Below, in pieces: positions 49,500 through 60,423 of a stretch of 64,000 nucleotides of DNA. The stretch lies in NCBI RefSeq assembly GCF_036884655.1, contig NC_088342.1, positions 14,661,501 to 14,725,500 on the forward strand, written 5' to 3'. Every line of letters starts with the position of its first letter. The stretch's first letter is position 1. Made by a program: the position numbers and the translations under genes. Under the pieces are notes generated by a model. That model worked only from the letters and a program-made list of their open reading frames with translations. It made no database searches and had not been told where the DNA came from. This DNA is from Musa acuminata AAA Group. Lineage: Eukaryota > Streptophyta > Magnoliopsida > Zingiberales > Musaceae.

Positions 49500-50185
49500 G
49501 AAATAAATGCATCAATTGGCTGGATAGACTACTAGGTGTGAGCATAAAAAAAATATGTAATTATGTTATATCTGAAATATGGAAATAACTTTTATGCTAG
49601 GATTGGAATCAAATACATAAATCTAATTATTACGATGCGTACCTTTCGATGTCATCTATTCAGAGATCTCGTTTGATCTGCTAAGCACTGTTTTTGATCC
49701 AAACATCGTCTTTAATCTAAAATCACTACGGAATATGCAAGGAGTAGATCATTTCTCCTCTCTTCCTATCCTTTCATAGGACCAACTAAGATTGATGAAT
49801 TTTGGGGAGAGAGTTGAGGAGAAAAGCTCAACGGAGAGGTGCATCTGTACGTGTATACGGTGTATACATGCTAACGTCAATGTTCACTCAACCCCTAACG
49901 TCAATGTTCACTCAACCCCCTATCCTTTTATAGGCGAAAGCAGAGGATCTACAATAAGATCTCAGGAGTTAATTAATAAGATATAAAAGAGATATTCAAA
50001 ATCAAAATAAACAAAACAAAATTTGTTTGAAAACAATTTTACCTAATTGGATTCCAAGTAATTTTGAAAAGCATTTTATACATGGCCATGTTTTAAAATA
50101 AGCCAATAAGTCCAATAAACATAATAATACTATATTAAGTCCAACTATCAATGTGAGTCATAGCGGTTGTATTTCATCAATGTCA
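49500..50185 (-). repeat. Probable 3' LTR of element R
   Basis: It lies beyond the RNase H end of R. The minus strand has a TATA box in CCTATAAAAGG (about 49924-49933). The right border is placed at 50185 because the element-sense strand then reads AGAAGGGAGTA|TGACATTG, a PPT-like purine run before TG. An alternative is 49556-50281, bounded by TGTAAT/ATTACA. The other LTR is outside the window, so neither can be confirmed. Confidence 0.45.
49871..49918. repeat. 24-base tandem duplication
   Basis: CTAACGTCAATGTTCACTCA plus ACCC occurs twice in direct succession, next to the TATA box of the probable R LTR. Confidence 0.95.
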
Positions 50186-50399
50186 TACTCCCTTCTATGT
50201 ACTACAACATTGTTAGTCTTTCCTAATATAGTCCATAATGACCCTTGTAATTTGTCTTGTCAAGACAATCCTGTTATTACATTCAACCATAATATGCATA
50301 AACATAAATGTAAATAGGATAGCAGAAACAGATAACTTTAATTAAAAAAGAAGAATGTCAATAATAGCATTCACATAAATATGTATCACCATATCATTT

Positions 50400-51082
50400 A
50401 TGACTTGCTCACAAGCCTCATTCTAAGAACATGTTCTTTGAATATTTTACACTATAAGGCTTTTGTCAATGGATCTGCAATCATCATAGTGGTGCTCAAG
50501 TTTTCAATTGACACCTGCTGTTTCTAGACTCTTTCTCTAACAACCAAGTACTTTATCTCAATGTGCTTGGAACCACTAGAGTACTTGCCATTCTTAGAGA
50601 AAAACTGATGCAGTGTTATCACAAAATATCTTCAGCGGCCTAGCAATTGAGTCGACCACACCAAGTCCCGAAATGAAATTTTACAACCACAAAGCTTGAT
50701 TTGTGGCCTCAAAGCATGCCACAAATTCAGCTTCCATTGTTGATGATGCAATAAGCGATTGCTTTGCATTTTTCTAAGAAATTGCCCCACCAGTTAACAT
50801 AAACACAAAACCTGAAGTGGACTTCCTACTGTCAAGGCAATTTACAAAATCAGCATCTGAATATCCTATCATTTCAAGCTAATCTGATCTCTTATATGTG
50901 AGCATATAATCTTTCGTCCCTTGCAGATATCTCATTACTTTCTTTGCAGCTTTCCAATGTTTCATTCCTGAGTTGCTTTGGTATCTTCCCAATATTGCAA
51001 CTGCAAAACTAATATCTGGTCTTATATAGGTTTGAGTATATAATAGACTTCCAACTGCGCACCCATAAGGAATATTCTTCAT
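50400..51082 (-). pseudogene. pol: RNase H of element R
   Basis: 51082-50879 is open with MKNIPYGCAVGSLLYTQTY, PDISFAVAILGRY and MRYLQGTKDYML, the RT-RNase H connection. Beyond a stop, the frame continues with YSDADF, GGAIS, TMEAEFVACFEAT, CDN and IADPLTKAL, interrupted by several stops. It ends near 50411, about 225 bases before the proposed PPT, the same spacing as in Q. Confidence 0.85.
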
Positions 51083-51093
51083 TTGATTCTTTT

Positions 51094-51906
51094 CTAAGTC
51101 ATTTCTTGGGTACTGGTTTTGACTGAATTTTTCACCTCTAGTAAAGGTACATCATTGGCTGAGCAAAACTGTATATTAAATCTCTCCAAGATACGATCAA
51201 TATATCCTTTTTGATACAATTCTAATAATCCTTGAGATCTATCCCTGAATATCTCAATGCCAATAATATAGGCTGCCTCATTCATATCAACCATCTTGAA
51301 GTTTTTATTGAGAAATATCTTGGTTTCGTGCAATAAACCAAGATCACTACTAGCAAGTAAAATATCATTCACATATAAGACCAATATAATAAACTTGCTC
51401 CCATTTACCTTCAGGTATATACACTGATCAATAGTGTTTTCCTTGAATCCGAAGGAAGTAATGGTATTATGAAATTTTATATACCATTGTCTGGAAGCTT
51501 ATTTAAGGCCATAAATGGATTTCTTAAGTTTACAAGCCTAATTTTCTTTTTCCTTTTCAATGATTCCTTCAGGTTGTTCCATATAGATTTTCTCATCCAG
51601 ATCCTCATTCAGAAATGCTATTTTCACATCCATCTGATGCAACTCAAGATCATAATGAGCTACTAATGCCATGACGATTCTTAATGAGTCTTTTCTTGAA
51701 ACTGGAGAAAAAGTCTCATTATAGTCGATGCCTTCCTTCTGAGAAAAATCTTTGGCCACAAGTCTGGCTTTATATCGTTCGATATTGCCCGTTGAGTCAC
51801 GTTTTGTCTTAAAGACCCATTTACAACCGACTCTTTTATAATCATTAGGCAATTCAATGAGATCCCAGTCACCATTTTGGACCATTGATTTTAACTCTTC
51901 TTTCAT
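51094..51906 (-). pseudogene. pol: RT of element R with YVDD changed to YVND
   Basis: The N-terminal RT frame is 51538-51906 (MKEELKSMVQNGDWDLIELP, GCKWVFKTK, RLVAKDFSQKEGIDYNETFSP, MDVKIAFLNEDLDEKIYMEQ). A break near 51538 follows. The palm frame 51094-51384 reads VLYVNDILLASSDLGLLHE, so the first Asp of the catalytic pair is Asn. The region keeps AAYIIGIEIFRDRSQGL. Confidence 0.88.
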
Positions 51907-52137
51907 TGCATCATATATTTTTCAGAATCGTTAATTTCTATGGTTTATGAAAACGATAAGGGGTCTCTTTTTATTCCTATATCATAATATGATTCTTATA
52001 GATATACCACATAATCATCAGAAATGACATGTTTCCTTTTTCCTTTGAGATCTTCTCAAATCTGCCAATTGTGATTGTTCTACAAGATCATCAGTAGTGA
52101 CATCAACATTATGTGAGAGTTCTTCGATGTTATTTTG

Positions 52138-53485
52138 TTATTCACCCTCCTCAATACTCTCATTGATTTGAGGAACAACAATTTCTCGAATAGGGGATGA
52201 TATAGGAGAGTTAACCAGAATCTCCTCGATATCAAAATTAATCCTTTGAAATTTTTCACTCCCACTAATTTCACCATTTTCTAAGAATTTTGCATTACTA
52301 GATTCTACTATTCTCATACTATAATTAGGGTAATAAAATCTATATCCCTTGGATTTTTCTAGATAACCAATAAAATATCCTGAAATAGTTCTCTGATCCA
52401 ATTTCTTTTCATGTGGATTGAATACTCTTATCTCTACAGGACACCCCCAAATATGTAAATGTCTTAGATTGGGCTTCCTACTAGTCCATAACTCAAATGG
52501 AGTCGATGAAACTGATTTACTAGGAACCCCGTTCAAGATGTACATAGCTGTCCTAAGAGCTTCACCCCACATCGACTAAAGTATAGAGGAATAACTCATC
52601 ATGCTCCTAACCATGTCTATCAGAGTACGATTTTGCTTTTCAACAACACCGTTTTGCTGTGGCACACCTGGTAATGCATATTGAGTACAAATACCCTGTT
52701 ATTTTAGGAATTTAGCAAAAGGGCCAATATTCTGACCAGATCCATCATATCTACTATAAAATTCACCACCTCTGTCAGATCTGATAATTTTAACTTTTCT
52801 ATCTAAATTGTCTCTCAACCTTATTTATGTACACTTCAAGAGTATCAACGGCATAAGACTTTTCATGTATTAGATAAACATAGCAATATCTGGACAGATC
52901 ATTTATAAATGTGATAAAATATTTTTCTCCACTAAAACAAGGAATATGGAATGGTCCATAAATATCAGTATGAATAATCTCAATGAGTTCTTTACATCTT
53001 GTGGCATTTTTCTTTATATGTTTACTTTGCTTTCTCTTATTGCAATCTATACAAACATCAAAATTAGTAAAGTCTAAATGTTTCAAAATATTATGTTTCA
53101 CTAATTTTTCAATTCTTTCCTTAGAGATATGCCTCAATCGTCTATGCCATAATATAGAAGATCTTTCATTATTGAAACTACGTTCTAATCCAACACTTGA
53201 TTGCATGGTCATTAATGTCTTTGTAAACTCAAGATCCAAATTAATTCTGTACAAACCATCATACAGAATTCCATAACCAACTTTTATTGAATCATAAAAC
53301 ATGCTGAGTTTGCTAGTACCAAAAGAAAGACAATATCCTAACTCATCAATTCTAGAAAGAGAAACTAAATTTCTAGAAATTGTAGGGACATAACATGTGT
53401 CAACAAGATCCATCAAGTGACCCGTCTCTAAGTGTAGACGATAAGTTCTCATTGATATCACTTTCACTTTAAGACGATTTTCCAT
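52138..53485 (-). pseudogene. pol: Integrase of element R
   Basis: The open frame 52799-53485 covers the protease end (CYVPTISRNLVSLSRI), the zinc region (LWHRRLRHISKERI...CIDCNKRKQ) and HTDIYGP with the first catalytic Asp. A frameshift near 52800 scrambles the SDRG motif, which is readable in another frame. Remnants of the NRTL motif and the C-terminal region (52138-52572: AMYILNGVPSKS, FELWTSRKP, WGCPVEIRVFNPHEKKLD) follow. Confidence 0.87.
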
Positions 53486-54247
53486 AATGATGAATCTTTC
53501 ATGTTCTTTTGGTTTCCGAATTGAAAGAAATCCCTGTATGTTATTTGTAACATGAGTTGAAGCATCAGAATCAATCCACCAAGTATTAGAAGGAACTTTT
53601 ATAATGTTTGATTCGAAACATATAAAGGTCGAGTTAATACCTTTCTTTTCGAACTAAATCTTACGTTTAACGCAGTCCTTCTTCACGTGTCCTTTCTTGC
53701 CACAAAAGAAGCACTTTACAATAAAGGTTTTCTTTTCATTAGTCCGTTTAACATTTTCAGACCCGACAAGTTTCTTTGATTGATAATGTTTTAATTTTCT
53801 TTTCTTATTACTAGCTCCTTGAGTAGTGGCCATGACATTATATGAACTTTCCTGCCTTAATCTCAATTCTTCCTAAACACACATGCTAGTTAACTCATTT
53901 AAGTCCCACGTATCCTTATTTGTATTGTAGTGAATCTTGAATGGACCAAACTAAGAAGGAAGAGAATTGAGAATAAATTGCACAAGAAAAGACTCATCAA
54001 CATTCATGCCTAATGTTTTAAGTTTTGCAGCTTTGTCAGCTATATTGAGGATATGATTCTGAATTCCTCGAGTACCATCATACTGAGCCGTAGTCAATTC
54101 TTTCATTAATATATCAGTCAATGACTTATCAGCCATTTTAAATCTATCTTCAATAACCTTTAAATATTCCTTTGCGCTAGTTGCAATTGGTAATGAAGTA
54201 TTTATGTTATTTGCAGTTGTTATTCTTATGAATATTAAACTGAGCCT
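53486..54247 (-). pseudogene. gag: gag C-terminal part and protease start of R
   Basis: The protease site reads WWIDSDASTHVTN, where the copia motif DSG has become DSD. The zinc knuckle CFFCGKKGHVKKDC is intact (53654-53866 frame). Upstream gag frames include NHILNIADKAAKLKTLGMNV and SFLVQFILNSLPS. S is inserted at 54247/54248 inside gag; the rest is at 62070-62273. Confidence 0.88.
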
Positions 54248-55155
54248 TGTTGAATCTCAGATTTTGATGATGAAACTAATTGATTGTGTTTAGATGTTTA
54301 ACTGCATTTTGAGTGATGCAGGTCTACTCGATCAGGATTAGACAGTTGACGCAGGAGAAATTGACGTTGCGCCGGAGGAGATCACGTCAGGATATTGGAT
54401 GGCAGAATGCTTCGGACGTCGGGCGTCGGGCCAAGGAGAGCAAAATTGCGCCAAGGATATCGGGGTTGCGGAGGTCAACCGCCGATTGGTCAACAAGCCG
54501 CAAGAGAGGATGATGCGTTGAAGAATCAGACGAAGCGCCAACCAATGACGTGCCGGGCAACAGAATGTTAATTCGCGTTGTAATAATTGTCTAGATCGGA
54601 GTAGAGTTTTAGCTTGTATGTGCAGGATTAACTACGATAACGATGAAGACATAAAGCGAAACAAAGTGCCGGAGTCAAGCGCGAAGGATTCGATGGGAGT
54701 TCGAGAGTTCGACGAAAGTCCGAAGGTTCATCGGGAATGCTGCTGGAACTAGCCGAGAATGAGTAGGGAGCTTGCCGAAGGGTTTTTCGGAAGCTCGCCT
54801 GAAGGTTCATGGGAAGTTCGTGGAGCTCGCCGAGAAAGATCGGAGCTTACCGAAGAAACTCGTCGAAACTCGCCAAGATCAAATCGTGAAGTCTACGAGC
54901 TTACCGGGAGTCCGTAGAATGGTTTCTAAGAGTTCGTCAGAAGACCGTCGGAAGTTCGCCAGAAGCTCGCCGGAAAAAGTCTTGACTTGCGAACTTTGTA
55001 ATAGCTTAGAAAATATCTTTAAATTCGTAGTTAGCACATTAATTAGGGTTAGGATTATGTGTTAATCCTATAACTCAAGTAGGGGCCAATTGGGCCCGAG
55101 TTCGGATTGGTTTGAACCAAGTTTGGAGCTCAACTAGTGAGCTGAAATAGTGTAG

Positions 55156-55375
55156 GTGGTGGCACCGCCAGATTACATGGTGGCACCGTATAGAACCCGA
55201 GGACCAAGTGGTGGCACCGCTTGGCTTGGCGGTGGCACCGCTCAGCACCCGAGAGCTAGGCGGTGGCATCGCTCAGCACCCGAGAGCTAGGCGGTGGCAC
55301 CGCTTGGCTGGGCGGTGGCACCGCCAGTACACTGTCAGTGTCAGACACTGACAGGCGATGGCACCGCCAGCATTG
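55156..55375 (+). repeat. Palindrome array upstream of the TATA box in S
   Basis: Eight or more GGCGGTGGCACCGCC-type inverted repeats with ACCCGAGAGCTAG spacers. The array ends with a different palindrome, CTGTCAGTGTC/GACACTGACAG (55332-55354, 11-base perfect arms). Confidence 0.92.
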
Positions 55376-55428
55376 GGAACCAAAGAGAATTCAAATTTTG
55401 GAGCCCAAATTTGAATCCTCTTGAGGCC

Positions 55429-55436
55429 TATAAATA
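55429..55436 (+). promoter_or_regulatory. TATA box of the S 5' LTR
   Basis: TATAAATA in GGCCTATAAATACTCC, preceded by the ATTCAAATTT...AAATTTGAAT inverted repeat. It is conserved in the 3' LTR at 61549-61556. Confidence 0.75.
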
Positions 55437-55936
55437 CTCCTCAATTCTCAACTGAGAACACAACTTTTTGAGAAGCAATAGATTGAGAAAAAGGTCTTAG
55501 AAAAGTCTTAGCAAGTCTTGTTTTCAATTTGCTAGAGTGTTCACCTCCTTCTTTCTTGTTGAAAATTTGTAAGAGTGTGAACCGCTTGTAAAAGGTTGTA
55601 AGAGGGGTATTTGTCCTTCCCCTTCAAGAGATTTGATAGTGGAAGGTGGGAGCCTCATCGAAGAGGGTCTCGCAAGTAGATGTAGGTCATTTGATCGAAC
55701 CACTTTAAAATTGGCGTGATCTCTGGTTTGCATTTTCTTATTGCTATTTACATTACTGCAAACCTTCTTACGTGCTTTATTCCCTCATTACCTTTGCTGC
55801 ACACCTTTACGAACACACGTTCAAGTTAAGCTTTTCAAGTTCGGTTTTTATCGTATGAAAAATTTATCGAAACCAACGTTTTAATCCGCTGCACTAATTC
55901 ACCTGCCCCTCTTAGTGCCACTCCGATCCTAACAAT

Positions 55937-55948
55937 TGGTATCAGAGC
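55937..55948 (+). other. Primer-binding site of S
   Basis: TGGTATCAGAGC, two bases after the 5' LTR; perfect initiator tRNA-Met match. Confidence 0.95.
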
Positions 55949-55984
55949 ACGGTATTTCTCATTTCGGATTTACACCCGAGAGAA

Positions 55985-56919
55985 ATGACTCTTCATGGCT
56001 TTCAAGGGGGCTTATCGGTTGTTCGTCCACCGTTGTTTAACGGATTGGACTATACTTATTGAAAAACTCGAATGAGAGTTTTTCTTGATTTCTATGAATT
56101 TGGATTTATGGAATATTATTGAAAACGGCTTTTAACTTTCCGCTAAACCGATGAACGAATGGTCGGATTTGGAGAAGAAGTATTTTTCTTTAAATGCAAA
56201 GGCTATGAATGCCTTATTATGCACTTTGCAATCGGGTTTCTTTATGCGAAACGGCTTTCGACATATGGCACACTCTTGAAATCACACACGAAGGCACTTC
56301 TAGAGTTAAAGATTCGAAAATCAACATTTTAATGCATGATTTCAAGCTTTTTCAAATGAAGCCGAGCGAAATCATTGTTGACATGTACACCCATTTTACG
56401 GATGTCGTCAATGGTTTACAAGCTCTTGGCAAATGTTTCTCAAATTTTGAACTTGTTAGTAAAGTTTTACGATCACTTTCTAAAGCTTGGGAATCAAAAG
56501 TAACGGCAATACAAGAAACAAAAGATTTAAATATTTTTCCACTTGAAGAACTTATTGGCTCATTGATGATATATGAAATTGTGCGCAATACACATGATGA
56601 TCACAATGAACACTTGAACCACCTTCCAAAGAATAGGAAGGATTTGGAACTCCGGACAAATGAATACCACTTGAGCGATGACTCAAGTGATGAGGACAAT
56701 GATGAACTTGAACTTCAAACACTAACTCTCAATAAGTTCATTAAACAAAAATCTAAAATAAACAATAAACTTGAATGGAGGAAGAGGCCAAAGAAAAGGA
56801 AGGCACCCAAGGATGAATCAAGAACTTCCAAAAGTGAAACGACGAATTGGGCTTTGACGACGGGCTTCGACTACAAGGTAAGTAACTCAACTCTCTTGAA
56901 TTATTTTGAAATTACTTGA
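55985..56919 (+). pseudogene. gag: gag of element S, N-terminus broken
   Basis: The ATG is at 55985. Early lesions are TGA for Trp in the TYWKTRM motif, an extra T shifting the frame, and a short deletion that removes the DKNEF segment. From 56209 a 236-codon frame is open to 56919: ETAFDIWHTLEITHEGTSRV, SEIIVDMYTHFTD, LEELIGSLMIYE, LPKNRKDLELR, acidic DDSSDEDNDELEL, a basic stretch and a terminal NYFEIT. No zinc knuckle is present. The end of the frame carries CAAG|GTAAGTAAC (56875-56886), a consensus-like splice donor. Confidence 0.88.
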
Positions 56920-58340
56920 AGTTTTTCATGAGTGCTTAATTTAGATAGTAGGAATAGGAAATAAAAAATTGTTTTTCAAAAATTATATCTTGTTTTTCTT
57001 TTTAGCATCTTTGAAAAATTAAAAAATTTAAGCATGAAAAGATAGATTCACCTAAAAAGAAAAATGCATGACTACAACAAATAACAAAATGATTTTGTTT
57101 GAAAATGTCTTATGCCCAATGAAACCATCATTGATGAATATGCTTTATATTTAATAGTTTCTTTGGCTTATATGCCTTATCATGATAAACGTTTTGAAAA
57201 GTTTGTATCATACTTGATGATTGTTATACATGATGATTTATTGGTCTTGAAGTTATTTAATTTTGATTAAATGAAATCATGTTTGACTTGAAGTAATGAG
57301 TTGAAATAATTTTTTTTTGAATTATGTGTTGCACTTTTTTTTATGATTTTTTATCTTTCCATTTTAAACGATGATGCATGGATTTGAAAAAAAAAAAGGG
57401 GGGGGACATGCATGTATGGAATCAATCAATAAGTTGAAATAAAAGGAGAAAAGATTTTTTTATTAAAAATTTCTTTTTCTCTATCTTATTGATTTCTACC
57501 TAAGAGACCAATAAAATTATTTATGTCATTTTGAATCTCTTGAAAGAAATGTTGAGATGTTGATGATTTGGACGATTTGAATTTGAATGAGTTTTATCCA
57601 AAATCATGATCTTGATTCCGTGATATTTACAAATTAAGATTTATTATGAATCAAGATTTTGTCATTAATCGATCTCCTAAGATTTTCTTTTGATTATTTA
57701 TGAGTAGGTTTTTCAAAAAGAAATTATGTCTTTTGGTATTCACATGTTCTAATCTTTCATGATATGATTTTTATACAATTCCTTGAATTCATGAAATATT
57801 TATCGCATCACCTAATTACTTTTTTCTTGATATTCCTTATGTGGTGATATAAAATTATGCATGAAATACTCTTGATATTATTTTGATGCATACAAATGAA
57901 AAGTTATGATCATGAATGGTCGGATGAAATTTAACAAGTTAATACCATCATGATTTGAAACATTTATGATTTGAAATTATGCATGCAATTGCTTTTTATT
58001 GTGATGATATATGCATATAATGTATATTATGAATACTTTATTATCATACATGTAAATAGTGATAAATATTTTGAAAATAAATGTTTGTATCATGTTAGAT
58101 GATTTTACATTTTGTGCATGATGAGTTATAGTGATGATTGAAACAATGATTGAAATAATATGAATGATGATTTGGAATCATGCATATAATGATGAGTTTA
58201 TATGTTTTAAAAATATATATGATGATTTGGTATTATATATGCAATACTTTAACATACAATAATGATGCATGCAATGATGAAATATTCATGATAAAATTAT
58301 TATTTTGATATTCATGACTTGAATCTTCCTTTCCTTTTGC
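56920..58340 (+). other. AT-rich non-coding interior of S
   Basis: No coding motif. It shares ATTATTTATGTCATTTTGAA and AATGAGTTTTATCCAAAATC-like segments with the corresponding block of B (about 10890-11000, opposite strand). This shows a non-coding block conserved between distant copies. Confidence 0.7.
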
Positions 58341-60397
58341 CAATGACAAAGGGGGAGAAAGAGTTGCTAATGTGCTATCTTAAATTGATGTAAAGCGTCA
58401 TCTCAAAAAGAAATTAGCTAGCTTGCACAAGTCAAGAAAATGCAAAATTTGCTTACTTTCTTGCACATCTAAAGAGAAGATGCAAATGTAACACTTCCCA
58501 AATTGTTTTCTTGCCTCATGTAAAACATTGTCCCTTGCTAGGTTGGCATTTTACTAAGGAAGCAAAAATGACACTTCTCAAAAGAGAAGAAAGAGCTTGC
58601 TTTCTTGAACATCTTTAATTTGCTAGCTAGCATAATATACAATTTGCTATCTTGAACATTACAAAGAAATGCTATCATGCACATCGCAAAGAAAAGAAAA
58701 TATGCTAACTTGCAAATCTTTAAATTTGCTAGCTTGTATGTAGTAAAACTTGCATATCGTAAAAATTGTCAGCTTGTAGAGAAGCAAACAGTTGCTATCT
58801 CAAGAAAAGCAAAAATGCTAAACTTGCAAATCTTTAATTGTTACATTGCATCATGATAATTGCTATCTCAAGAAAAGCAAAAATGCTAAACTTGCAAATC
58901 TTTAATTGTTACATTGCATCATGATAAAACTTGATATTATATTTTTTTTTTCATACAATGTATTAAACTTTTTATCTCTAAACACTTGATACTTGGAATA
59001 TTTTAAAATGTGATCTTGATAAGAATGTTTCAAGTTGCTCTTTGTGCTATATCTTTTCAAATGAATCATGAGGCTTGATATCATATATTTCATAATATAG
59101 AAATAACAAGATTTCTTTGCCTTGTACGCCTTATGTGATGATTGTACATCAATTTGCTTTATTATGAATTATATGAATCTTGATCGTGAACTTGTTAAGA
59201 AGAATTTTAATGAACCATGAATCATATCTTTGGTATTCATGAATTGATCCTTATTGATATATTTCATGAATTCTTTGCATATTTAGCTTGTTGAATGATT
59301 GAAATTTTTTTGCCATTAAGTCCTCCCTTTCTTTTTGACCTTGATAAAGGGGGAGAAGGTTTTGCTAGCTTGTGCATTAAAAATGAAAGTAAACTTCCTA
59401 GCATGCTAAGGAAGTAAAACTTGCAAGCTTGCACTTCTCAAAAAAAGAAGAAAGATCTTGCCTATCGAAGCAAAAAAGTGCAAAACTTAGAAAACTTGCA
59501 ACAAAATTGCTCTTGCCATGCTTTGTATCAAAAATAGGTTGATATCCTTAAAAGCATCGCATTAAATTTTTTAGTGTATCGCAATGTATCACATGTATCG
59601 CAAATTAAAATTTTTTAGACTATTATCATATCATGTTTAATAATTGATATCTTTCATTGATATGATAAATTATCATCTCATGATGTATCGCATAATGATA
59701 TCATGATTTGCGATTGTATCGTGTGATCCTTGGTGAATTTTCACATTGATATCCTTCATGAAATGATTTCTTTGCATTATTGTCTTGTATGTATCATGTG
59801 ATAATTGAAATATTGATTGATACAAATTCATAATTTATGTAAAAGTCTAAATCATTGGTTCCTCTCCTTCTTTTCGGCAATGACATAGGGGGAGAAAGAT
59901 TGCTAGCTCAAGGCAAATGCTGGCTAGCTTGTACTCTTCCCTTCTTTTCGACAAAAACAAAGGGGAGAAAGCTTTTGCTAGTTAGAACATGCAAAGAAAA
60001 GCAAAGTGCAATCTTGCACAAGAAGCAAGTGTTGAATTGCCATGATTGAACTTAAGAATCTTGTTATGCTTTTGTGCTTATATGTTGTGATGAAAATCTA
60101 GCTTCAGTTGCAAAAACTTGCATAAATTTTAAAATAGCTAGAGCTACTTCTCCTTTTTGTTGATGACATAGGGGGAGAAGTATATTGATGACTTCATGCA
60201 TTGAATTGAATATTTTATATATATTTGCAAGATGGTTTAAATATTTTTCATAACATGTGATGAATGTTACTTGGATTTGGGATAATCCAAGTGTTCTATC
60301 AATAGCATATTAATAGGGGGAGTTTAGTTAAACTCCGAGGAGTTAAGGTTAACTCCGTTAGTCATCAATTAGTTGTCATCATCAAAAAGGGGGAGAT
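58341..60397 (+). repeat. GCTAGC arrays and internal PPT copies of S
   Basis: TTGCTAGCTTGC-like motifs recur at 58370-58920 and 59360-60020. PPT-like GGGGGAGAA cores occur at about 58351, 59349, 59888, 59961 (GGGGAGAA) and 60171, with AATAGGGGGAGTTT at 60312 and the terminal PPT at 60384-60397. The copy at 60146-60181 forms a hairpin (ACTTCTCC/GGAGAAGT). Confidence 0.88.
58792..58927 (+). repeat. 68-base tandem duplication in S
   Basis: The segment starting TTGCTATCTCAAGAAAAGC is repeated in direct succession (58792-58859, 58860-58927) with almost no difference. Confidence 0.93.
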
Positions 60398-60423
60398 TGT
60401 TGAATCTCCGATTTTGATGATGA
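60376..60423 (+). promoter_or_regulatory. PPT/3' LTR junction with nested inverted repeat (S)
   Basis: Arms TCATCATCAAAA (60376-60387) and TTTTGATGATGA (60412-60423) pair perfectly. Inner arms GAGATT (60393-60398) and AATCTC (60403-60408) straddle the LTR start at 60398. The PPT AAAAAGGGGGAGAT lies within. Confidence 0.92.

Larger units (their letters stand above)
54248..55934 (+). repeat. 5' LTR of element S
   Basis: TGTTGAATCTCAG to GATCCTAACA. Contents in order: GCCGGA/TTCG-rich U3 segment (54660-54985), palindrome array (55156-55375), ATTCAAATTT inverted repeat (55389-55416), TATAAATA (55429-55436), U5 hairpin (55891-55918). Confidence 0.96.
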
